From: Bacteroidia bacterium
GTDB lineage: Bacteria; Bacteroidota; Bacteroidia; NS11-12g; UBA955
NCBI GenBank assembly: GCA_014376345.1
Contig: JACMRS010000063.1
Location: 1-5,129, forward strand
Length of the DNA stretch: 5,129 nt
Reading direction: 5' to 3'
Positions within the stretch are counted from its first letter, which is position 1. Each line of letters starts with the position of its first letter. The notes under the pieces were generated by a model that had not been told where the DNA came from, did not search any database, and worked only from the letters and a program-made list of their open reading frames with translations. A program made the translations under genes and the position numbers. Shown piece after piece: positions 1-5,129 of the stretch.

Positions 1-407
1 CTTCAGCTACAGACAGCGCAATAGTTGAATCTATGAAGATTCTTAAAAATTACAGAGAAAATGGTATTACACCGGAAGAATTGGATTACACCAAAAAATC
101 TATGGTTAGCAGTGATGCACTTAACTACGAAACACCTTTTGATAAAGCAGCGTTCCTAAATAAGGTAATTGAATACAATCTTGATAAAAACTTTGCAATG
201 AAGCAGGCTGAAATCGTTAACAGTATGACTAAAGAGCAAATTGACGCTTTGGCTAAATTATACCTTCATCCCGATAATATGATTATTATGATTGCCGGAG
301 ACGAGTATGTTATCAAAGAAAAACTTGAAAAGCTTGGTTATGGTAAAGTACAGGTTCTTGACAGCGATGGAAAAGGAACTTACAAAATTAATAAGAACCA
401 CGAATAA
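1..407 (+). CDS. M16-family zinc peptidase (pitrilysin/insulinase-like), C-terminal part only
   Basis: The frame is open from the left edge (first full codon at base 3) to a TAA at 405-407, giving about 134 residues of a protein that begins outside the window; the ATG at 33 is internal. The residues read like the end of an M16 C-terminal domain: a helical stretch with GITPEELDYTKKSM, a helix around the YETPFDKAAFLNKVIEYNL segment, then SMTKEQIDALAKLYLHPDN, a hydrophobic strand (MIIMIAGD) and a closing EKLEKLGYGKVQVLD. M16 proteins are two-domain peptidases whose N-terminal domain carries the HxxEH zinc site; Bacteroidota copies are usually exported to the envelope. The zinc site would lie upstream, so I cannot tell an active peptidase from an inactive partner subunit. 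The gene ends 20 bases before a strong terminator, so it is probably the last gene of its transcript and separate from gyrA. Confidence 0.85.
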   Translation, partial: SATDSAIVESMKILKNYRENGITPEELDYTKKSMVSSDALNYETPFDKAAFLNKVIEYNLDKNFAMKQAEIVNSMTKEQIDALAKLYLHPDNMIIMIAGDEYVIKEKLEKLGYGKVQVLDSDGKGTYKINKNHE

Positions 408-426
408 CTTAAATCAGTAAACATTC

Positions 427-464
427 AAAGCGGTGGCAGGAAATATTCTGTCACCGCTTTTTTT
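427..464 (+). terminator. Rho-independent terminator after the M16 peptidase gene
   Basis: AAAGCGGTG (427-435) pairs perfectly with CACCGCTTT (452-460). The stem extends inward through GCAGGA/TTCTGT with two G-U pairs to a 4-base AATA loop (442-445), giving about 15 pairs. A run of seven T (458-464) follows on the + strand. It lies 20 bases after the peptidase stop codon and should insulate gyrA from upstream readthrough. Confidence 0.92.
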
Positions 465-502
465 ATTGCTGCAAACGCCCGTTTATGAAAGCATTAAGAC
501 CG

Positions 503-547
503 TTTGTCAAAGGTTTTGTGTGAGTTAATTGTGGGTATCTATATTGC
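503..547 (+). promoter_or_regulatory. Candidate Bacteroidota-type promoter(s) for gyrA
   Basis: The Bacteroidota primary sigma factor prefers TTTG near -33 and TAnnTTTG near -7. Two imperfect pairs occur in the gyrA leader: TTTG at 503-506 followed after 19 bases by TAATTGTG (526-533), and TTTG at 515-518 followed after 21 bases by TATATTGC (540-547). Neither -7 box is a perfect match. A promoter somewhere here is expected because a strong terminator lies just upstream and gyrA starts at 600, but the choice between the two is a guess. Confidence 0.35.
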
Positions 548-599
548 ATAAAAACTAGCCATTTATGATAACTTGCAGAGTTATTATTAAGGCAATATT

Positions 600-3248
600 A
601 TGGATCAAATCCCAGAAGAAAACGTAGAACGCATTATCCCGATAAACATTGAGGATGAAATGAAGACAGCCTATATCGATTATTCGATGTCGGTTATTGT
701 GAGCAGGGCTTTACCCGATGTGCGCGATGGACTTAAACCAGTTCACAGACGTGTTTTATATGGTATGACTGAGTTAGGACTAGCTCCAAACAGACCATAC
801 AAAAAATCTGCAAGGATCGTAGGAGAGGTGCTGGGTAAATATCACCCGCATGGAGATTCATCGGTTTATGACACAATGGTAAGGATGGCTCAGCATTGGA
901 GTCTGCGTTACACAATGGTTGACGGCCAAGGTAACTTTGGTTCTATAGATGGTGATTCACCGGCTGCAATGCGTTATACTGAGGCACGTTTAAAGCGCAT
1001 TGCTGAAGAAATGATGGCAGATATCGAAAAAGATACGGTTGACTTTAGACCAAACTTTGACGAATCATTAAAAGAGCCAACAGTTATGCCGGCAAAAATC
1101 CCGAATCTGTTAATTAACGGAGCATCAGGAATTGCAGTAGGTATGGCAACCAATATGGCTCCCCATAATCTCGGTGAAGTAATTGACGGTACCATTGCTT
1201 ATATTGAAAACAATGATATTACCATTCTTGAGCTGATGAATTATATCAAAGGGCCGGATTTTCCGACCGGAGGTATTATTCATGGTGTAGAGGGAATAAG
1301 AAGTGCATTTGAAACCGGCAGAGGCCGCATTATGATGCGCGGTAAAACTGAAATTGAAGTGATGCCATCGGGCAGAGAAATGATAATTGTTACCGAAGTG
1401 CCTTATCAGGTAACGCCAACGCAGATTATCACCAGAGCGGTTGAACTTGTTCAGGAAAAAGTAATTGAGAGCATCTCTGCTGTCCGAGACGAAAGTGGCA
1501 GACAGGGAATGCGTATTGTTTTTGAATTGAAAAAAGATGCCATAGCAAATGTGGTACTCAATCAGCTTTATAAATTTACACCACTTCAGTCAAGTTTCTC
1601 TGTAAATAACATTGCACTTGTTCACGGAAGGCCGGAAATGCTGAATGTAAAACAACTTATCACTTATTTTGTTGAACACAGGCATATTGTAATTGTAAGA
1701 AGAACAAAATACGACTTAGAAGAAGCTAAAAAACGCGCTCATATCCTTGAAGGATTGCTGATTGCACTTGATCATCTTGATGAAGTAATCAAATTAATCA
1801 GAGAATCTAAAAACCCGGATGAGGCTAAAGACGGTTTAATAACCAATTTCGGATTGTCTGATATTCAGGCTAAAGCGATTCTTGAATTGCGTTTACAACG
1901 ACTTACAGGACTTGAACGCGATAAAATCCGTGATGAGTTTGATGGTTTGATGAAGCTTATAACTTATCTTAATGAAGTATTGGGAGACGAAGTTTTGCGC
2001 ATGAAAATTATCAAAGATGAGCTTGCTGAAATGAAAGAAAAGTACGCTGACGAGAGAAGAACACTTATCGAACACAGCGCAGGCGAAATTGATATTGAAG
2101 ACCTGATACCTAACGAGAAAGTTGTTCTTACAATTTCTCACATGGGTTATATCAAAAGAACTTCACTAAATGAATATAAAGAACAGGCGAGGGGCGGTCG
2201 CGGAAACAGAGGCGTTTCTCATAGAGATGAAGACTTTGTAGAGCATTTATTTGTAGCCAATACTCACAATTATATGCTGTTTTTCACCGAACAGGGAAGG
2301 TGTTTCTGGATGAAAGTCTATGAAATTCCTGAAGGAGGAAAAACCACTAAAGGAAGAGCTATTCAGAATCTGATTGCGATACCAAAAGAAGACAGAATTA
2401 AGGCTTATCTCAATATTGAAAATCTTAAAGACCCTGAATATCTGGCCGAACATAACATTATATTATGTACCAAAAACGGAACTATCAAAAAAACAACGCT
2501 TGAAGCTTACTCAAGACCGCGTTCTAATGGTATCAATGCAATCAATATTAAAGAGGGTGATGAACTTCTTGAAGCAAAACTGACTAACGGTAAATGTGAG
2601 GTGATTATGGCTAAAAAGTCAGGAAGAGCCATCAGATTTAACGAAAGTTTAGTTCGTCCGATGGGCCGAAATGCAACAGGAGTAAGGGGTGTGAGGTTAG
2701 CTGATGATAAGGATGAAGTAATTGGCATGATTTGTGTTAACAACGATGCCGAAACAGCACACACAATACTCGTGGTATCAGAAAAAGGATATGGAAAACG
2801 CACAGATCTTGATGATTACAGGATCACCGGCAGAGGCGGTAAAGGTGTAACAACACTTAAAATTACCGAAAAAACCGGACAGCTTATTTCTATTAAAGAT
2901 GTAACCGACCTTGACGGACTGATGATTATCAATAAATCAGGTATTATTATCAGAATGAGGGTTGATGCATTACGAGTTATGGGCCGTGCAACGCAAGGAG
3001 TGAAACTGATCAATATGAAAGGCAATGATGAAATTGCCTCTGTTGCTAAAGTTCCAATTGAAGAAGAAGAGGTTATTGTTGATGAGGATGGAAACGTAAT
3101 TGTTGACATTACAGCAGAAGGTGGCATAATTGAAGGTACTACAGAAGGTAATGAAGAAAATATTACTGAAGGTGCAGAAGAAAATGCGAAACCGGAAGCT
3201 CCTGAATCACCTGAAACCGAAACAGATGAAGACAAAACAGATTTGTAA
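600..3248 (+). CDS. gyrA: DNA gyrase subunit A
   Basis: This encodes the 882-residue breakage-reunion subunit of DNA gyrase, which with GyrB (not in the window) introduces negative supercoils using ATP. The N-terminal winged-helix/tower region is intact: the quinolone-pocket region (about 71-110, including KYHPHGDSSVYD) precedes the catalytic AAMRYTEARL, with active Tyr126 and Arg125 matching E. coli Tyr122 and Arg121. A coiled-coil region follows (about 370-480), then a C-terminal beta-pinwheel from about 506 to 819 with six recognisable blades. The GyrA box QARGGRG (529-535) marks it as gyrase rather than topoisomerase IV ParC. Ser87 and Asp91 match E. coli Ser83 and Asp87, so the common quinolone-resistance changes are absent. 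The last ~60 residues form a strongly acidic tail. The start is well fixed: an in-frame TAA lies at 588-590 with no other start between, and AAGG at 589-592 is 7 bases upstream of the ATG. It is slightly longer than E. coli GyrA (875). It probably shares a transcript with the TPR gene one base downstream. Confidence 0.98.
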   Translation: MDQIPEENVERIIPINIEDEMKTAYIDYSMSVIVSRALPDVRDGLKPVHRRVLYGMTELGLAPNRPYKKSARIVGEVLGKYHPHGDSSVYDTMVRMAQHWSLRYTMVDGQGNFGSIDGDSPAAMRYTEARLKRIAEEMMADIEKDTVDFRPNFDESLKEPTVMPAKIPNLLINGASGIAVGMATNMAPHNLGEVIDGTIAYIENNDITILELMNYIKGPDFPTGGIIHGVEGIRSAFETGRGRIMMRGKTEIEVMPSGREMIIVTEVPYQVTPTQIITRAVELVQEKVIESISAVRDESGRQGMRIVFELKKDAIANVVLNQLYKFTPLQSSFSVNNIALVHGRPEMLNVKQLITYFVEHRHIVIVRRTKYDLEEAKKRAHILEGLLIALDHLDEVIKLIRESKNPDEAKDGLITNFGLSDIQAKAILELRLQRLTGLERDKIRDEFDGLMKLITYLNEVLGDEVLRMKIIKDELAEMKEKYADERRTLIEHSAGEIDIEDLIPNEKVVLTISHMGYIKRTSLNEYKEQARGGRGNRGVSHRDEDFVEHLFVANTHNYMLFFTEQGRCFWMKVYEIPEGGKTTKGRAIQNLIAIPKEDRIKAYLNIENLKDPEYLAEHNIILCTKNGTIKKTTLEAYSRPRSNGINAINIKEGDELLEAKLTNGKCEVIMAKKSGRAIRFNESLVRPMGRNATGVRGVRLADDKDEVIGMICVNNDAETAHTILVVSEKGYGKRTDLDDYRITGRGGKGVTTLKITEKTGQLISIKDVTDLDGLMIINKSGIIIRMRVDALRVMGRATQGVKLINMKGNDEIASVAKVPIEEEEVIVDEDGNVIVDITAEGGIIEGTTEGNEENITEGAEENAKPEAPESPETETDEDKTDL
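3141..3185 (+). repeat. Imperfect 24-base tandem duplication in the gyrA tail
   Basis: Within the acidic tail of GyrA, residues 848-854 (TEGNEEN) and 856-862 (TEGAEEN) repeat with a period of 8 residues. At the DNA level the two 21-base copies (3141-3161 and 3165-3185) differ at four positions. Extra GAAGGT words lie just upstream (residues 840-846), suggesting local duplication in a low-constraint tail. It is a short degenerate repeat with no mobile-element character. Confidence 0.6.
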
Positions 3249-3249
3249 A

Positions 3250-4497
3250 ATGACTATAAGAACAAAATACATCGCAGCAATCGCTGCATTTATCTTAACT
3301 GCAGGAGCTTACAATGTTCAGGCCCAGAAAAGCAGAGTTAAAGGTATTTATCAGTATCTAGACCAGGCGCAACCGGAATTATTGAATGCCAAAATCGATA
3401 TTGATAAGGCATTATTAGATCCTTCAACAAGTAATTGGGGGCCAATGTGGTTCTGGAGAGGTAAAACGTACTCTTATATTGCAGCTTTTGATTTGAAACT
3501 GGCTCCGAATGCCGGAACTGTTGCATCAGAATCGTTTATCAACTATTTCAATTCAGCAGATAAAAGAGATTCTGATGAAGAAAGTCTGGTGCTTGATGGT
3601 GATCAGCCATTAATATTGGTTGCCGGTGATGCTTTATTGAGAGAAGGTTTGAAACTTGCAGATGAGAAAAAATACACAGAAGCAATTTCTAAATATGAAC
3701 TTCTGGTTAAGTTAATTCCATTTGACAGAAACAAAATCCTTGCATCTAAAGCTAATATTACAATCAATCAGGCTTATCTTGCAGCTTATGTTGCTGCAAA
3801 TGCAGATAGCAATGTTGTTCTTAGCAGAGTTTATCTTCAAAAACTGATAGACAACAATTATCTTGATTATACAATTTATCTGATGATGTCAGATACTTAT
3901 AAGAAACAAGGTGATTATGAAAAAGCACTGAAATATCTTGAAGACGGTAAAAACTTATTCGAAGACCGTTCAAAAGATTTTCTGATCGAAGAAATTAATA
4001 TTTATATTGATAAAGGCGAAACCGATATTCTATTTAAGAAATTCAGCGAAGCGATTGCTCAGGATGAAACTAATGCACTTTTATACCAAAACAGGGGTAT
4101 ACTTTATCAAAGAAAAAACAATTATAAACTTGCTATTGCTGATTATAAAAAGGCAATCGAACTGTCACCAGAATCTCAAGAACCTGTTTATAGCCTTGCA
4201 TCAGTTTATATTGATTCGGCAGCTGTTTTTACGAACCAGATGAATAATATAAAAAATATTGAATCTGAACAATATAAAACTGCTTATAAAAACGCATCTG
4301 CAATGTTTTCAATGGCTTTGCCAATGCTGGAAAATATTTACAGCACAGGTTATATAACCAATATTGATGAGCAAATTAATTTGTTGAGATCTATTCGTGA
4401 CAGTTATAAGTTTCAGGGTAACGAAGCCAAACGTGCAGAATATAATGGTTATATTGGAGATAAGCTGGAAGAGCAGAAAAAAATGAAAGCTAAATAG
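3250..4497 (+). CDS. Exported tetratricopeptide-repeat (TPR) protein
   Basis: This 415-residue protein has a classical Sec signal peptide: a basic start (MTIRTK), a hydrophobic core at about 7-20, and a likely cleavage after VQA at residue 25. There is no lipobox cysteine, so a soluble periplasmic or peripheral envelope location is predicted. The mature part looks wholly alpha-helical with TPR-like units. The clearest are about 129-157 (EKKYTEAISKYELLVKLIP), 206-238 (KKQGDYEKALKYLEDGKNLF) and 275-308 (NRGILYQRKNNYKLAIADYKKAIELSP is the core); 241-272 and 310-360 are more degenerate. The C-terminus is lysine-rich. TPR arrays bind proteins, but no partner or catalytic motif is visible, so the cellular role is unknown. 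I chose ATG 3250 because it gives the proper signal peptide and begins one base after the gyrA stop. The frame stays open upstream into gyrA, with other ATGs at 3130, 3184 and 3226. There is no clear Shine-Dalgarno, so translation may be coupled to gyrA termination. Two consecutive stops (TAGTAG, 4495-4500) end the frame. Confidence 0.88.
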   Translation: MTIRTKYIAAIAAFILTAGAYNVQAQKSRVKGIYQYLDQAQPELLNAKIDIDKALLDPSTSNWGPMWFWRGKTYSYIAAFDLKLAPNAGTVASESFINYFNSADKRDSDEESLVLDGDQPLILVAGDALLREGLKLADEKKYTEAISKYELLVKLIPFDRNKILASKANITINQAYLAAYVAANADSNVVLSRVYLQKLIDNNYLDYTIYLMMSDTYKKQGDYEKALKYLEDGKNLFEDRSKDFLIEEINIYIDKGETDILFKKFSEAIAQDETNALLYQNRGILYQRKNNYKLAIADYKKAIELSPESQEPVYSLASVYIDSAAVFTNQMNNIKNIESEQYKTAYKNASAMFSMALPMLENIYSTGYITNIDEQINLLRSIRDSYKFQGNEAKRAEYNGYIGDKLEEQKKMKAK

Positions 4498-4533
4498 TAG
4501 ATTCAGTAAAACGTTTCAAGTAATAATATTAAA

Positions 4534-4565
4534 AGAGGCCGGGATGAAAGTTCCGGCCTTTCGTT
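4534..4565. terminator. GC-rich hairpin terminator after the gyrA-TPR unit, possibly bidirectional
   Basis: AGGCCGG (4536-4542) pairs with CCGGCCT (4553-4559). The stem continues inward as GAT/GTT with G-U pairs to a GAAA tetraloop (4546-4549), and A4534/T4561 and G4535/T4560 can extend it outward, giving about 12 pairs. On the + strand it is followed by the interrupted T-tract TTTCGTTGTT. Read on the - strand the same stem is followed by CTTTTAATATTATT, at least as U-rich, so it may also stop transcripts arriving from the convergent gene on the right. It begins 36 bases after the TPR stop codon. Confidence 0.85.
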
Positions 4566-4816
4566 GTTCTGAATAATACTACTTAACATAATGTTAATTA
4601 TAACACTAAAGTAATTGTAAATCATTGATATTGATTTGCTTATGATCAGGCAATATCTAGTTATAATGTTACTGATCTGAAAATTTGAATCATAAGTGGA
4701 TTTCAAAGTCGAATACATTCTCTCAGAATAAATCAATAGAAACAAATAATAAAATTAGATTTTATTTGATGTCATCTTAAAAAATCCAAAGCAATATTTT
4801 TAAACCATTTATCATT
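4566..4816. other. A/T-rich convergent intergenic region with no gene seen
   Basis: This stretch lies between two convergent genes. It is visibly richer in A and T than the coding DNA. It has only short chance open frames, for example a 12-codon one at 4642-4680, none with a ribosome-binding site or recognisable protein. The only structures noticed are a weak all-A/T hairpin (4748-4755 with 4759-4766) and a six-base inverted repeat (GATCAG 4644-4649, CTGATC 4672-4677). I see no tRNA, riboswitch or insertion-sequence remnant. Confidence 0.6.
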
Positions 4817-5129
4817 CTATTCAATTTTTATAACTTTCACCGTCTCAGTAAATCCTTTACCCGAAATATTTAACAAATAGATTCCAGCAACTAATTGTGA
4901 TGTATTTAGTGTGGTTTTAATGTCATGACTTAATAAAGTATAAATTGGTCGGCCACATGCATCTGACAAAGTGATATTTATTGGTAATTTATCCTGTTCA
5001 AATTCAATTAATAACTCAGAATCAAATGGATTAGGTGAAACATTAAAGTTAATCCTTTCATTGTTATAACATTCACCTATCAGAGTTTCTTTTCCATCAA
5101 AGTTTATCTGCCAGACTCTGGAATATTTA
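4817..5129 (-). CDS. T9SS-secreted protein, C-terminal type A sorting domain (partial)
   Basis: Read on the - strand, the frame is open from the right edge (first full codon begins at base 5128) to a TAG at 4819-4817, giving 103 residues with no start codon in the window. It carries the hallmarks of the type A C-terminal sorting domain of the Bacteroidota type IX secretion system, roughly residues 30-103. These are the entry motif VSPNPFDSELLIEF; a strand with LSDACGRPIYTL, matching the usual 'D..G+.+' turn; then LNTSQLVAGIYLLNIS, matching 'ldls.l.~GiYll.v'; and the final TVKVIKIE, matching 'kvvk'. Such domains direct cargo through the outer membrane and are normally removed or used for surface anchoring. 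The residues ahead of it (VWQINFDGKETLIGE) look like the end of a beta-rich passenger, but its identity is outside the window. It converges on the TPR gene and has no strong terminator of its own nearby. Confidence 0.88.
   Translation of the reverse strand, partial: KYSRVWQINFDGKETLIGECYNNERINFNVSPNPFDSELLIEFEQDKLPINITLSDACGRPIYTLLSHDIKTTLNTSQLVAGIYLLNISGKGFTETVKVIKIE

Noticed and set aside
565..627. Short open frame (20 codons) overlapping the gyrA start in another frame
   Set aside because: It has no ribosome-binding site or recognisable peptide, and its length is expected by chance in A/T-rich DNA.
733..3235. Several antisense open frames and one + strand alternative frame (2374-2583) inside gyrA, the longest 139 residues (2816-3235, - strand)
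   Set aside because: They lie entirely over the clearly coding gyrA frame, have composition expected of shadows (serine/proline- or phenylalanine/asparagine-rich), and show no recognisable protein features.
3130..3249. Upstream extension of the TPR frame into gyrA, beginning at ATG 3130
   Set aside because: It would place 40 lysine-rich residues ahead of a clear signal peptide and overlap the gyrA coding sequence by 119 bases. The bases there are explained by the GyrA acidic tail in the other frame.
3338..3526. 62-residue - strand open frame within the TPR gene
   Set aside because: It is antisense to the N-terminal coding part of the TPR protein and has no recognisable features.
4007..4243. 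78-residue + strand open frame within the TPR gene
   Set aside because: It is an alternative frame of the TPR coding sequence with biased, A/T-driven composition and no independent support.
4643..4678. Inverted repeat GATCAG...CTGATC as an operator or attachment site
   Set aside because: It has only six bases per arm with a 22-base spacer, no neighbouring promoter or integrase, and is easily due to chance.
4503..4745. 80-residue open frame on the - strand
   Set aside because: It runs through the GC-rich terminator hairpin, lies in A/T-rich noncoding DNA, and resembles no family. Its hydrophobic residues follow from base composition.
4748..4766. Hairpin AATAAAAT-TAG-ATTTTATT as a terminator for the - strand T9SS gene
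   Set aside because: The eight pairs are all A-T with a 3-base loop, too weak for a convincing intrinsic terminator, and such matches are common in this A/T-rich stretch.

Overview
The window looks like a low-GC chromosomal segment of a member of the Bacteroidota. Three things point there: a C-terminal type IX secretion (T9SS type A) sorting domain at the right edge; a GyrA with Bacteroidota-like sequence and a long acidic tail followed directly by an exported TPR protein; and weak Shine-Dalgarno signals with A/T-rich leaders. I cannot name the genus.

Layout, left to right: (1) the last ~134 codons of an M16-family (pitrilysin/insulinase-like) peptidase on the + strand, closed by a strong intrinsic terminator at about 427-464. 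(2) A 135-base leader with possible Bacteroidota-type promoter elements and a small hairpin. (3) A complete gyrA (600-3248) for the DNA gyrase A subunit, with catalytic Tyr126, an intact GyrA box and an acidic C-terminal tail. (4) One base later, an exported tetratricopeptide-repeat protein (3250-4497), very likely co-transcribed with gyrA. (5) A GC-rich hairpin terminator (4534-4565) and then about 250 bases of A/T-rich DNA in which I see no gene. (6) On the - strand, entering from the right edge, the last 103 codons of a T9SS cargo protein ending at 4817, convergent with the gyrA-TPR unit.

Functionally this is mostly housekeeping. Gyrase maintains negative supercoiling in the cytoplasm, while the other three products are predicted to act in or beyond the envelope. 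Apart from the likely gyrA-TPR operon there is no evidence that the genes form one system. I see no mobile element, CRISPR array, tRNA or rRNA, and I find no convincing previously undescribed system. The points most worth a second look are the tight gyrA-TPR coupling, the acidic and internally repeated GyrA tail, the T9SS fragment at the edge, and a possible shared bidirectional terminator.
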